A stretch of DNA of 64,000 nucleotides. It comes from DAOPXV01 sp964551445 (lineage in GTDB: Bacteria > Muiribacteriota > UBA9980). The first letter of the stretch is position 1; every line of letters begins with the position of its first letter. The stretch spans positions 182,786 to 246,785 of the forward strand of contig CAZKCG010000003.1 of the NCBI GenBank assembly GCA_964551445.1, in the 5' to 3' direction. Of the stretch, positions 19,047 to 27,795 are shown piece after piece. Under the pieces are notes generated by a model that saw nothing but the letters and a program-made list of their open reading frames with translations, ran no database searches and was not told the origin of the DNA. The position numbers and the translations under genes were made by a program.

Positions 19047-19571
19047 TCAAATGGCGTATTTTTGTTTTATGTGACCGTATAAAAATTTATGTTCCCTGTT
19101 GTTGAACGGATAATCCCCTGCGGCCAGGCCTCTTTCGACCTCATCGCAGGCGGCGCGTGCCGAATCGATAAGTTCCGCAGGGTAACTCATTTTTTTTGAG
19201 TTTTGCGCGAACTCGTCGCGGTCGAGTATCGAAATGGCGCCGTCGTCGTCGAGCCTGTAGTCGAGGTCGAGATCTATCCATTCAAGAGTGTCGCCGCATA
19301 ATTCGGCGGGCAATGCAATATTGATATAGATAACGCTCTTTCCGCCTCCGCTTTCGCATATATGCCACACGTTATAGAATTTTTTCTTGAAGTATATCTC
19401 TATTATGCCGTCGACGGCCGTGAACCAGCTGCCATGGCGGTAATCGAGATATTTAGTGCCCGGCGGCGTTAACATGACGAAGCATTCGTCTGTTTCGGAA
19501 TAGAGAAAACTCTCGTATCCGTCGCGCAGCGAGCCGTCATATTTTCCGGACAATATATTGATCTTGCGCAT
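19047..19571 (-). CDS. DUF402-family protein
   Basis: The 174 residues carry the DUF402 signature: an FVMLTPPGTKYLDYRHGSW loop, a YNVWHICESG strand, then WIDLDLDYRLDDDG and ILDRDEFAQN, where the aspartates form the metal site. Characterised members (Ntdp, FomD) are metal-dependent nucleotide di/triphosphate or related phosphohydrolases. The substrate here is unknown. The start has AAGGAAG seven bases upstream. Confidence 0.8.
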   Translation of the reverse strand: MRKINILSGKYDGSLRDGYESFLYSETDECFVMLTPPGTKYLDYRHGSWFTAVDGIIEIYFKKKFYNVWHICESGGGKSVIYINIALPAELCGDTLEWIDLDLDYRLDDDGAISILDRDEFAQNSKKMSYPAELIDSARAACDEVERGLAAGDYPFNNREHKFLYGHIKQKYAI

Positions 19572-19587
19572 AACGCTTCCTTTTTAT

Positions 19588-19899
19588 CTAATATTTAAGA
19601 TCGAACTGAGGGCTTCCGGTGACCGGCCACAGCACTAAAAAATGATGTATCAGATCGGATAATACGAGCGACCATCCCAATATTATCAGAAAATTTTTCG
19701 TTCTTCCTGAAATATTCAAAAACGGCAGCAGCGTTACGGCTAATAAACCGATGTAACCGTGATGTATGCGGTATCCGAACGTGAGATGTTTTAAAAAAGC
19801 AGTATCCTTCGTGCTTTCTTTGCCGAGGCCGAACCTGAAAAAAACCGTGACAGCTTCGATGATAAAAGTATAAATAAGTATCTGATAAAATTTTTTCAT
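19588..19899 (-). CDS. Small multi-pass membrane protein
   Basis: A 103-residue hydrophobic protein with about three membrane segments (FYQILIYTFIIEAVTVFF, GYIGLLAVTLLPFL, FLIILGWSLVLSDLIHHFLVLW). Histidines are conspicuous (YRIHHGYIG, SDLIHHFLVL), and paired HH motifs at the membrane boundary could bind metal or haem. I do not recognise the family. It is first in the operon with the DUF402 and DnaJ/TerB genes. Confidence 0.65.
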   Translation of the reverse strand: MKKFYQILIYTFIIEAVTVFFRFGLGKESTKDTAFLKHLTFGYRIHHGYIGLLAVTLLPFLNISGRTKNFLIILGWSLVLSDLIHHFLVLWPVTGSPQFDLKY

Positions 19900-19965
19900 A
19901 AAAACACCCCGGCTGAATTATCGCTTATTTTTCCTTTTTTATCAAGTTTTTTTTATAACGCGGCA

Positions 19966-19994
19966 TTGACAATAATAAATTTGAGATTTATAAT
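19966..19994 (+). promoter_or_regulatory. Consensus promoter of pcm
   Basis: TTGACA at 19966-19971, 17 bases, TATAAT at 19989-19994. An inverted repeat follows directly at 20003-20024. Confidence 0.88.
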
Positions 19995-20002
19995 GACAGC
20001 GG

Positions 20003-20024
20003 TTTTAACCCGGCCGGTTTAAAT
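20003..20024. promoter_or_regulatory. Operator-like inverted repeat downstream of the pcm promoter
   Basis: TTTTAACCCGGCCGGTTTAAAT is an imperfect palindrome centred on CGGCCG, positioned where it would overlap the transcription start. Its ACCGGNCGGT flavour resembles TetR-family operators and the site at 27796-27809. Confidence 0.4.
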
Positions 20025-20076
20025 ATCAGCCTGATCTTTGAAATTTTAAGAATTATTCATCAAAGGCGGTTTTAAA

Positions 20077-20862
20077 ATGAGAACTCGAAAAGCGGCATTT
20101 ATTTTATCGGCGATACTTTTATCATTTATGTTATATCCGGAGGGATTTATGTGTTTTTCAAAAGACTACAAAGCTTTAAGATCCGAAATGGTCATAACCC
20201 AGATAAAAGAGAGAGGTATAACGGATCAGAGGATTCTGGACGCAATGTTAAAAGTTGAGCGCCACAGGTTCGTTCCGGGTATAATGGAGCCGCTTGCGTA
20301 TAACGACCGCCCCCTTCCGATCGGCGAGGGACAGACCATTTCCCAGCCATATATAGTGGCGCTTATGACCGATTGCATTATCGGCGGCGGCGCAACCGCC
20401 GAGGCTGCATTAAAAAACGGCGAAGTTAAAGGCCCCGAAAAACTTAAGATACTCGAGATCGGAACGGGTTCCGGCTACCAGGCGGCTATTCTCGGGGAAC
20501 TTTCTTATGAGGTCTACACCATCGAAATAGTTGAATCGCTTGGTAAAAGCGCCGAAAAATTACTCGGCGAACTCGGCTATAAAAATATTTTCGTAAGAAC
20601 CGGCGACGGCTATAAAGGCTGGCCTGAAAAGGCCCCTTTCGATAGAATAATAGTTACCTGCGCGCCCGACGAAGCGCCGAAACCGCTTCTCGAACAGTTA
20701 AACCCTGACGGCGGCCGCATGATAATCCCTCTGGGCCCGCGGGGCGGCACTCAGCAATTGATATTGATCAAAAGAAACGGCGATAATTATATTCGCGAGC
20801 TTGTAACTTATGTAATGTTCGTGCCGATGACCGGCGAAGCGGTTAAAAAAAGTCCGGAATAA
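20077..20862 (+). CDS. pcm: Protein-L-isoaspartate O-methyltransferase, probably exported
   Basis: A 261-residue enzyme. After a hydrophobic N-terminus (FILSAILLSFMLYPEGFMC) come the PIMT hallmarks: RHRFVPGIMEPLAYNDRPLPIG, GEGQTISQPYIVALM, the SAM-binding motif LEIGTGSGYQAAIL, VYTIEIVESL, GDGYKGWPEKAPFDRIIVT and MIIPLGPRGG. It repairs damaged isoaspartyl residues with SAM. A 22-residue insertion (IIGGGATAEAALKNG...) precedes motif I. The leader is unusual because most PIMTs are cytosolic. Either it is membrane-anchored or periplasmic, where SAM supply would be a puzzle, or translation starts further in. Confidence 0.93.
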   Translation: MRTRKAAFILSAILLSFMLYPEGFMCFSKDYKALRSEMVITQIKERGITDQRILDAMLKVERHRFVPGIMEPLAYNDRPLPIGEGQTISQPYIVALMTDCIIGGGATAEAALKNGEVKGPEKLKILEIGTGSGYQAAILGELSYEVYTIEIVESLGKSAEKLLGELGYKNIFVRTGDGYKGWPEKAPFDRIIVTCAPDEAPKPLLEQLNPDGGRMIIPLGPRGGTQQLILIKRNGDNYIRELVTYVMFVPMTGEAVKKSPE

Positions 20863-20905
20863 AAAGCCGGAGCCCGCTTTAGAAATATTAATTATAAAAT
20901 TATGT

Positions 20906-20934
20906 TTGACATAACGGCCGTTGTTTATTATAAT
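20906..20934 (+). promoter_or_regulatory. Consensus promoter of the hybrid kinase operon
   Basis: TTGACA at 20906-20911, 17 bases, TATAAT at 20929-20934. It lies 65 bases upstream of the kinase start and is separate from pcm. Confidence 0.88.
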
Positions 20935-20998
20935 AAATAATATCAACATAGCGGGCAAACCCCTTGCGGTTTTAATTTTTGAAAGCCAGTGATTTTTG

Positions 20999-23617
20999 AT
21001 GTTTAATATCCGGTTCTTAAAAGATCATAAATTATTTTTCTTTTTTTCTGTTCTATCCGCTTTTTTATTTTTCTGCCCGCTTTTCGCCTATTCTCAAAAT
21101 TCAAACCTTGAAAAGGTCGCTCTCCAGCTTATGTGGAAACACCAGTTCCAGTTCGCCGGGTATTATGCCGCCGTTGAAAAAGGTTTTTACAGGCAGGCAG
21201 GGCTCGACGTTAATATCGTCGAGGCCGGAACGGCTGATACCGTCGATGAGGTCATCAGCGGAAAAGCTGATTTTGGAACATGTAACTCCGACCTGATATT
21301 ATACCGTAACGCCGGAAAACCTGTCGTCGTGCTCGCCGTCATATTTCAGCATTCGCCTAACGTTCTTCTCGCCGGAAAGGATGCCGGTATAAACAATATT
21401 CACGACATCTCAGGTAAAAGGGTCATGATAGAACCCCATTCAGCGCAGCTTTTCGCTCTTATGAAACATGAAGGCATATCCACCGATTCCATAAAGATAC
21501 TTCCTCATTCATACGACACCAAAGACATGATCGCGAAAAAAGTCGACGCCATGTCGGCTTACTCTACCGACGAACCTTTTCCGCTTCAGCAGGCTGGTTT
21601 TGATTTTCTCGAATTCACGCCTCTATCAGGCGGCATCGATTTCTACGGCGATTGCTTTTTTACGAGCGAAGAAAATATAAAGAAAAATCCGGCCCGCGTG
21701 AAGGCTTTTCGCGAGGCAAGCCTTCTGGGCTGGAAATACGCCATGAAAAATCACGACGAGATGGTCGATATTATATTTAATAAATACAGTAACCGCCACA
21801 GCAAGCCGCATCTTAGCTTTGAAGCCCAGAAAATGATGCCTCTGGTGCAGCCCGTTCTCATCGAAATGGGTTATATGAATCCCGGCCGCTGGCGGCACAT
21901 CGCCGATACTTACGCTGAAATGGGAATGTTAAAGCCCGGATTTCCTTTAAAAAGATTTATTTATGAACAGGAACAGCACCTCGATCTCAGCCGTTATTAC
22001 TGGGCGATATTCATAGCGCTTTCCATCGCGGCCATAGCGGCCTCAATTTCACTTTACATAAACGCGCTTAACCGAAGCCTGAAGCATCAGATATCAGAAC
22101 GCATGGCTTCAGAAGCCGAACTTTTAAAAACAAAAGAAGCCGCCGAGGTCGCCAACAGTTCTAAATCAGAGTTTCTCGCTAATATGAGCCATGAAATAAG
22201 AACCCCCATGAACGCGATCCTTGGATTCTCCGAATTATTGAAGGAACATATCAACGATCCTAAATATGCGCTATATCTGCAAAGTATCAATATGGCCGGA
22301 AAAAGCCTTTTAACGCTTATAAACGATATTCTCGATCTTTCAAAGATAGAGGCGGGAAAACTCGATATTACATACGAGAGAGTAAATATGGATAACATAT
22401 GCCGCGAGATAAAACAGATATTCGCTCTCAAGATAATGGAAAAAGGGCTTGAATTCGGCGTTGAGATCGATAAAAATATAAATACCGGACTTCTTCTCGA
22501 CGCGATGAGGATCCGTCAGATACTTTTGAACCTTGCCGGAAACGCCATAAAATTCACCGAAAAAGGCGGCGTTTATATAACGGTTAAAAAAGCCGGAGAA
22601 AATGAAACTGAAAAAACGATCGATATGATAATAGAAGTAAGAGACACCGGTATCGGCATCCCCAAAGACCGCCAGGAAATAATATTCGAAGCTTTCCGTC
22701 AGAACGACGGCAGGATAACCAGAAAATACGGCGGGACGGGACTCGGCCTTACCATAACGAAAAGACTCTGCGAGATAATGAACGGCAAGATAAGCGTTGA
22801 AAGCGCCGAAAATAAAGGGTCTGTATTTAGCGTCACTCTTTTTGGCGTTAAGCGTTCTTCGGCGGATAATGAAACCAAAGATCAGCAAAATTTAAAAGAG
22901 TATGAAACGGTCTTTTCCGGTTCAAAAGTGCTGCTTGTCGAAGATAACGATTCCAACCGCATTCTCATAAAAGGGTTTCTTGAAAATTGCGATCTCGATG
23001 TAATAGAGGCGGCCAACGGATCGGAGGCCATGGAAAAAATGAAGGAAACCATTCCGGACCTGGTGCTTATGGATATGCACATGCCCGTAATGGACGGATA
23101 TGAAGCTATCGACGCCATGCTTAAAGATAAAAAACTATGTTCCGTGCCGGTGATAGCCGTCACAGCCTCGGCGCTTAAAGAAAATATGGAGACCATTAAA
23201 GCGATATGCGCCGGATACCTGCATAAACCGGTCAGTAAAGCTGAACTGATATCCGAACTCGTAAAACATCTGCCGCATTCCTTAAAAGAAAAACTAGAAA
23301 TAAAGGCCGGGCCAGCCGATATAATATTTGAAAAGGAAATGGAACGGCTGTTTTCAAACGCCGTAAAGAAGAGAGAATTCATTGAAAAAATATATCCTGA
23401 ATTTGAAAAGATCAATAAAACTACCGTCTTTAAAAAGATCAATGATTTTTCGTCGATGCTTAAAATCTTCGCGGAAGAAAATGAAATGAAAGATACCGCC
23501 GGCTATGCCGAAAAAATAAGACAGGCTTCCGATTCATTCGATATAGAGACCGTAAGGTCATTAATTGACAGGCTCAGCGGTTTTTTAAATGGAAAAATAA
23601 AGGCCGGAGATGTTTAA
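20999..23617 (+). CDS. Hybrid histidine kinase with NMT1/SsuA-type periplasmic binding domain
   Basis: About 872 residues. A signal or first membrane segment (FFFFSVLSAFLFFCPLF) precedes an NMT1/THI5-SsuA-like binding domain at 35-310 (LQLMWKHQFQFAGYYAAVEKG, GKADFGTCNSDL). Next come a membrane helix at about 338-358 and HisKA at about 395-460 (FLANMSHEIRTPMNAILGF, phospho-acceptor His). HATPase follows at about 500-625 (NLAGNAIKFT, DTGIGIP, GGTGLGLTI) and REC at about 645-760 (LVEDNDSN, phospho-acceptor in LVLMDMHMP). The final 90 residues are helical, like an Hpt bundle but without an obvious phospho-histidine. The ligand is unknown; relatives of the binding domain take up pyrimidine or sulfonate compounds. 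TTG at 20996 directly precedes the chosen ATG. Confidence 0.9.
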   Translation: MFNIRFLKDHKLFFFFSVLSAFLFFCPLFAYSQNSNLEKVALQLMWKHQFQFAGYYAAVEKGFYRQAGLDVNIVEAGTADTVDEVISGKADFGTCNSDLILYRNAGKPVVVLAVIFQHSPNVLLAGKDAGINNIHDISGKRVMIEPHSAQLFALMKHEGISTDSIKILPHSYDTKDMIAKKVDAMSAYSTDEPFPLQQAGFDFLEFTPLSGGIDFYGDCFFTSEENIKKNPARVKAFREASLLGWKYAMKNHDEMVDIIFNKYSNRHSKPHLSFEAQKMMPLVQPVLIEMGYMNPGRWRHIADTYAEMGMLKPGFPLKRFIYEQEQHLDLSRYYWAIFIALSIAAIAASISLYINALNRSLKHQISERMASEAELLKTKEAAEVANSSKSEFLANMSHEIRTPMNAILGFSELLKEHINDPKYALYLQSINMAGKSLLTLINDILDLSKIEAGKLDITYERVNMDNICREIKQIFALKIMEKGLEFGVEIDKNINTGLLLDAMRIRQILLNLAGNAIKFTEKGGVYITVKKAGENETEKTIDMIIEVRDTGIGIPKDRQEIIFEAFRQNDGRITRKYGGTGLGLTITKRLCEIMNGKISVESAENKGSVFSVTLFGVKRSSADNETKDQQNLKEYETVFSGSKVLLVEDNDSNRILIKGFLENCDLDVIEAANGSEAMEKMKETIPDLVLMDMHMPVMDGYEAIDAMLKDKKLCSVPVIAVTASALKENMETIKAICAGYLHKPVSKAELISELVKHLPHSLKEKLEIKAGPADIIFEKEMERLFSNAVKKREFIEKIYPEFEKINKTTVFKKINDFSSMLKIFAEENEMKDTAGYAEKIRQASDSFDIETVRSLIDRLSGFLNGKIKAGDV

Positions 23618-24786
23618 TGTTTATCAGAGGATATGAACTTATAGGCGCTAAAACGCCCATGGTGCTAATAGTCGATGACATCGCCGAAAACATAAAAGTT
23701 TCCGGCAATATACTCGCCGGCTGCGGCATCGAGATAGCCGCCGCTACAAACGGTCCGGACGCGCTCAAAATAGCGGCTTCCGACCGGCCCGACCTCATAC
23801 TTTTAGATATACAGATGCCTGATATGAACGGATTTGAAGTTTGCAGAAAACTCAAGGAAAACGAGGAGACCAAAAACATAGCGGTGATGTTCCTCACGGC
23901 GCACGGCGAGATCGAAGAGGTCGTGAAAGGGTTCGAGGCCGGGGCCGTGGATTATATCGCGAAACCCTTCAGGGCACAGGAACTCATATCGAGAGTATTC
24001 AATCACCTGCAGCTCGCGTATTCCAGATCGGAAATTCTGGTGAAAAACGCCGAACTTGACGAAAGAAATCGGCAGTTATGGGAGACCATCGCCTCCAAGG
24101 ATAAGTTTTTTTCGATAGTATCACATGATCTTAAAAATACCTTTTCGTCTATCGTTAATTTTACGGGTTATCTTAAAAATAACTTTAAAAATTTAGATGT
24201 TAATGAGCTGGAAAGTTCATTGGCCAATATAAACCAGTCATCTTCTCAGGTCTACGAACTTGTGGATAATTTATTGAACTGGGCACTTTCACAGACCGGC
24301 AGGATCGAATTTACGCCTGAAGCCATAGATCTTAATGGCATCATAAATGAAACCGTCAAAAATTCAGCCGCGGCGGCCGAAAATAAAAAGATCAATATCA
24401 TAACGAATTTAGAAGGCGAATTCATAGCTTACGCCGACGGCAATATGATCAGGACGATCTTAAGGAACCTTTTGTCCAACGCCTTTAAATTCAGCCACGC
24501 CGGAGGAGGCGTCGAGATATGCGCGAAAAGGGCCATGGAAGGAATAGAAATATCAGTCAGGGACGAAGGCGCCGGTATAAAAAGCGAATATATGAAAGAT
24601 CTTTTTAAAATAGACTCAAACGTCAAAACATCCGGCACGCAAAATGAAAAAGGCAGCGGGCTCGGACTTATACTGTGCCGGGAATTCGTAGAGATCAACG
24701 GCGGAAAGATATCCGTTGAAAGCGAATTCGGCCGCGGATCCAGATTCGTCTTTACCGTTCCGGAATATAACGAATTCTTTAAATAA
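23617..24786 (+). CDS. REC-histidine kinase (response-regulator-headed kinase)
   Basis: This 389-residue protein overlaps the upstream stop by one base (TAATG), so translation is coupled. REC spans 15-130 (LIVDDIAENI, phospho-acceptor in LILLDIQMPDMNG, AVDYIAKPF). A coiled-coil linker leads to HisKA at about 160-230 (FFSIVSHDLKNTFSSI) and HATPase at about 270-385 (NLLSNAFKFS, DEGAGI, GSGLGLILCREFV). There is no membrane segment. It probably receives phosphate from the upstream hybrid kinase on its REC domain, forming a two-kinase relay. The next output is not encoded in the operon. Its stop lies eight bases from the convergent SET-domain gene. Confidence 0.92.
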   Translation: MFIRGYELIGAKTPMVLIVDDIAENIKVSGNILAGCGIEIAAATNGPDALKIAASDRPDLILLDIQMPDMNGFEVCRKLKENEETKNIAVMFLTAHGEIEEVVKGFEAGAVDYIAKPFRAQELISRVFNHLQLAYSRSEILVKNAELDERNRQLWETIASKDKFFSIVSHDLKNTFSSIVNFTGYLKNNFKNLDVNELESSLANINQSSSQVYELVDNLLNWALSQTGRIEFTPEAIDLNGIINETVKNSAAAAENKKINIITNLEGEFIAYADGNMIRTILRNLLSNAFKFSHAGGGVEICAKRAMEGIEISVRDEGAGIKSEYMKDLFKIDSNVKTSGTQNEKGSGLGLILCREFVEINGGKISVESEFGRGSRFVFTVPEYNEFFK

Positions 24787-24794
24787 GAATATTA

Positions 24795-25295
24795 TTATTT
24801 ACTTATATTTCTTTTTTCGTGGTCCTTTAATTTTTCGCCTGAAAGTTCCGCCAGCGCGGAAGACGCCCGATACAGGGCCTCGGCCCATGAAAATCCTATT
24901 ATAGGCCGGCCCGAAACGGTATCGTTGAAATCCAGCGTTTCGCCTTCCTGCAAAAGAAAACGGTAATCCACCGTAAGTTCCTCGAAACATGATATATCGC
25001 GCAGCGCGAATATGAATCCCAGGTGCCACAGGCAGTTGGGGTCGAATGAATGGTTTATGTAGCACTCATCCGACCATTCGGAGCTTACCGAATAATACTT
25101 TTCGAACCACCGCACGCTGCTGTTATATTCGAGCGAGCCTTTTTCGAACGCGTTCACTTCGTCCTCGGTATAGGCGCGGTCGATCTTATCCGGAATTCCG
25201 ACGATAAAACCTTTTTGCGCCCCCTGCTCCAGGAACATTCCCTTTCCGGCCCCGCTTATATTCGACGACAGTATATTATATTTATTTAATATCAT
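24795..25295 (-). CDS. SET-domain protein (putative lysine methyltransferase)
   Basis: The 166 residues carry the SET core. NILSSNISGAGKGMFLEQG corresponds to the SET-N strand region. CYINHSFDPNCLWHLGF matches the NHS..PNC SAM-binding/pseudoknot motif, followed by ALRDISCFEELTVDYRFL, the catalytic RDI..GEELT.DY pattern. The usual Gly of GEELT is Phe-Glu here. No pre- or post-SET cysteine clusters are present. The start codon overlaps the htrA stop by four bases (ATGA), so the two are translationally coupled. SET enzymes methylate protein lysines; the target is unknown. Confidence 0.85.
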   Translation of the reverse strand: MILNKYNILSSNISGAGKGMFLEQGAQKGFIVGIPDKIDRAYTEDEVNAFEKGSLEYNSSVRWFEKYYSVSSEWSDECYINHSFDPNCLWHLGFIFALRDISCFEELTVDYRFLLQEGETLDFNDTVSGRPIIGFSWAEALYRASSALAELSGEKLKDHEKRNISK

Positions 25296-26899
25296 CTGTT
25301 CAACAGGTCCTCGAACATATTATCGAAGTCAAAGCCGCGCGGTATAGAGTTTGGCGGAATAACGTAATATCTCATGCGCTTCTGTCCGTTCTGCGCTCCG
25401 TTCTGCTGTCCATTTTGCTGAAGCCGGGATTCGTCTTCCCGCTTTTTCTGTGAAGCCCCGGCTTTGAATTTTCCAGCGGTTTCAGCGTCGAGGCTGACGT
25501 ATCTTGAAACGCCGCCGTTGGCTATTACTAAAACGAAGGACTTCTGGTCCTTATTTTTTTTCAGATAATTTCTGAATTCTTCAAGACTTTTGATCTTTTC
25601 GGTCCCGGCCTGGACTATCACGTCGCCGGCCGTGATCTTTTCGGCCGCCGCCGCTCCCTGTTCGACCGCGGTCACCATGATCCCGCCGTCCTCGCCGCCG
25701 ATGTTCAATTTTTCCCGGGCGTTAGCCGGTATATCCTGGCATGAAAGGCCGAACATTTCATATTCTGCCTCGCTCGCCGGCTGGACCGGAGCTTTTTCTT
25801 CTCCGGAAGCCGCCTGCTGCTGAAAGGATCCGGCATCCTGTGTTTTTTCCATGACAGCGGCGATATCCATTGGCTTGCCATTTCGCATAACTTTCATATT
25901 TTTTCTGGATCCGACCGGCGAACCCGATATGAGTTTAATGAGCTGTTCGCGGTTCTTTATTTCAACGCCGTCAAAATTTATGACGATGTCGCCGCGCTTC
26001 AATCCGGCTTTTTCCGCGGGCGAGTTCTGGACCACGCCGCCTATCAATATGCCGTCCTTCGTTTTAAATATCTGCTGAAGTTCAGGCGTGAGTTCCTGAG
26101 CGTAAACGCCGAGCCACGAACGACTCACTGTTTTGTTTTTAACGAGCTCGTCGAATATCTTCATGCAAAGATCCGACGGAATGGCGAAACCGAGCCCCTG
26201 GCCCATGGGGATTATGGCGGAATTTATGCCTATGACACGGCCTGAAAGCGATACGAGCGGGCCGCCGGAATTTCCAGGATTGATGGACGCGTCCGTCTGG
26301 ATAAGATCTTCATACGATCTTTCACCGGGGATAGCGAGCGTTCTGTTAAGCGCCGATATGACGCCGCAGGTCACGGTGTGTTCGAGGCCGAAGGGGTTTC
26401 CGATCGCTATGACCCACTGGCCGACGCGAAGTTTCGACGACTCGCCGAATTCGGCGAACGGAAGTTTTTCGGCCGTTATTTTAATGACCGCGAGGTCGGT
26501 TTTTATGTCCGAACCGATAAGTTCCGCGTCGATAACTCTTTTATCCAGGAGCGTCACCGATATTTTGTCGGCGCCGTGTATGACGTGCTCATTCGTTATA
26601 ATATAGCCTTCCTTGTTCATTATGACGCCGGAACCGCTGCCCTTCTGAGGAAAAAGCTGTTCGTAGTAGCGGTCGTCCCAGCCGTAACCGGCATACCGCC
26701 TGACTTTTATCTCTTTTACGGTATTTATGAAAACTACCGCCGGCGATACTTTTTCAGCGATGTCGGCGACGAGTTCGGTCTCGTTCGAACCCGGGATCAT
26801 GTTATTCTTCGAAAAAACCGCCGTCGAAAAAACGGTCAGGATGAAAAATACTGAAACTGTTATTTTAACTATACTTTTAAAAAAAAGAGAGCGAGTCAT
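25292..26899 (-). CDS. HtrA/Deg-family periplasmic serine protease with two PDZ domains
   Basis: A 535-residue protein with signal peptide (ITVSVFFILTVFSTAVFS). The chymotrypsin-like domain holds the triad in ITNEHVIHGAD (His), KTDLAVIKI (Asp) and GNSGGPL (Ser). PDZ1 begins at about residue 270 (SWLGVYAQELTPELQ, SPAEKAGLKRGDIV) and PDZ2 at about 385 (EYEMFGLSCQDI..., VEQGAAAAEKITAGDVIVQAG). A Gln/Asn/Lys-rich linker and a short C-terminal tail (YYVIPPNSIPRGFDFDNMFEDL) follow and are not typical of DegP or DegQ. Its role is quality control of envelope proteins. It has a consensus promoter and an AAGGAGG ribosome binding site. Confidence 0.95.
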   Translation of the reverse strand: MTRSLFFKSIVKITVSVFFILTVFSTAVFSKNNMIPGSNETELVADIAEKVSPAVVFINTVKEIKVRRYAGYGWDDRYYEQLFPQKGSGSGVIMNKEGYIITNEHVIHGADKISVTLLDKRVIDAELIGSDIKTDLAVIKITAEKLPFAEFGESSKLRVGQWVIAIGNPFGLEHTVTCGVISALNRTLAIPGERSYEDLIQTDASINPGNSGGPLVSLSGRVIGINSAIIPMGQGLGFAIPSDLCMKIFDELVKNKTVSRSWLGVYAQELTPELQQIFKTKDGILIGGVVQNSPAEKAGLKRGDIVINFDGVEIKNREQLIKLISGSPVGSRKNMKVMRNGKPMDIAAVMEKTQDAGSFQQQAASGEEKAPVQPASEAEYEMFGLSCQDIPANAREKLNIGGEDGGIMVTAVEQGAAAAEKITAGDVIVQAGTEKIKSLEEFRNYLKKNKDQKSFVLVIANGGVSRYVSLDAETAGKFKAGASQKKREDESRLQQNGQQNGAQNGQKRMRYYVIPPNSIPRGFDFDNMFEDLLNR

Positions 26900-27052
26900 T
26901 TTTGTCCTCCTTAAAAATTAGTGATCTGGTTTTACTTATTGATTTCACAGTTTGATGATTAAAGAGCAGCTATTTAAACACCGGCTTTGTAAGTGTTTTA
27001 CCGGAAACAGAAAAGGCCGTTGCCCGATTTTTAAAAGCTCTGATTTTTAAAA

Positions 27053-27081
27053 ATTATACAACAAGGTTTTTTCTTTGTCAA
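27053..27081 (-). promoter_or_regulatory. Consensus promoter of htrA
   Basis: Read on the minus strand: TTGACA (27081-27076), 17 bases, TATAAT (27058-27053). It leaves a leader of about 150 bases before the htrA start. Confidence 0.85.
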
Positions 27082-27141
27082 GTAGCGGAGCAATCGTGAA
27101 CGCGGTAACCGCAGCGCCTGGTTCAACCGCCCGGCCTGATG

Positions 27142-27170
27142 TTGAAAAAACCTCCGGTTTATGATAACAT
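27142..27170 (+). promoter_or_regulatory. Promoter of ybaK
   Basis: TTGAAA at 27142-27147, 17 bases, TAACAT at 27165-27170, 68 bases before the start. Confidence 0.55.
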
Positions 27171-27238
27171 TACCCCTATATCCATTGGCTGAGCTTTAAA
27201 CTCATATTTATCCGGTTATATCCGATTCGGGGTGAAAA

Positions 27239-27706
27239 ATGAAAAAAACTAACGCCGCAAGAATACTTGATAAACTTAACATCAAATATGAAACGGCCGA
27301 ATATGAGGTCGACGAATCCGACCTGAGCGCCGCAGCCGTTGCCGTTAAGATCGGACAACCGGTCGGGCGCCTCTTTAAAACTCTCGTGCTGCGCGGCGAT
27401 AAAACCGGGGTTATAATAGCGTGCGTTCCGGGCGAGCGGGAATTGAACCTGAAGTCGATAGCGGCAATTTCCGGAAATAAAAACGTCGAGATGGTCCATA
27501 TGAAGGAGATACAGGAGCTGACCGGTTACATCCGGGGCGGCGTTTCACCTGTCGGGATGAAGAAGAATTACCCAACATATGTCGACGAAAGCGCTTTTCA
27601 ATTCGACTTTATCTTTGTAAGTGCGGGAATACGCGGTATGCAGCTTAAGATCGATCCGAAAGATCTGGCGGCGGCCGTGAACGCAACAACCGGAAAGATC
27701 GCCTGA
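27239..27706 (+). CDS. ybaK: Cys-tRNA(Pro)/Cys-tRNA(Cys) deacylase YbaK
   Basis: The 155 residues match the YbaK/EbsC family along its whole length. They include an N-terminal KKTNAARILDKLNIKYE, the GQPVGRLFKTLVLRGD loop containing the catalytic lysine region, VPGERELNLKSIA, and the GYIRGGVSPVGMKK motif of the substrate pocket. It hydrolyses cysteine mischarged on tRNA-Pro after release from ProRS. It is monocistronic, with its own promoter. Confidence 0.94.
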   Translation: MKKTNAARILDKLNIKYETAEYEVDESDLSAAAVAVKIGQPVGRLFKTLVLRGDKTGVIIACVPGERELNLKSIAAISGNKNVEMVHMKEIQELTGYIRGGVSPVGMKKNYPTYVDESAFQFDFIFVSAGIRGMQLKIDPKDLAAAVNATTGKIA

Positions 27707-27764
27707 TCCATAAAATTCAAATCCATAGATATTTAACGCCGCGGGTCACGGTATATAAAAGTCC

Positions 27765-27793
27765 TTGCAAATTAAGGTGAAATTTAGTAGAAT
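27765..27793 (+). promoter_or_regulatory. Promoter of the AT-rich orphan gene
   Basis: TTGCAA at 27765-27770, 17 bases, TAGAAT at 27788-27793, directly followed by a palindromic operator-like site. Confidence 0.6.
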
Positions 27794-27795
27794 TC

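Larger units (their letters stand above)
26900..27238. other. Divergent promoter region between htrA and ybaK
   Basis: There is no gene in these 339 bases. The htrA promoter lies on the minus strand at 27053-27081 and the ybaK promoter on the plus strand at 27142-27170, so the two -35 boxes are about 60 bases apart. Confidence 0.7.

Noticed and set aside
20951..20990. GCAAACC stretch recalling a c-di-GMP (GEMM) riboswitch
   Set aside because: The second conserved block with GAAA tetraloop and ACGCAAAGCC is absent; only a chance short match remains.
22882..23442. 186-codon minus-strand frame opposite the REC domain of the hybrid kinase
   Set aside because: It is a shadow of the coding strand; no ribosome binding site or family.
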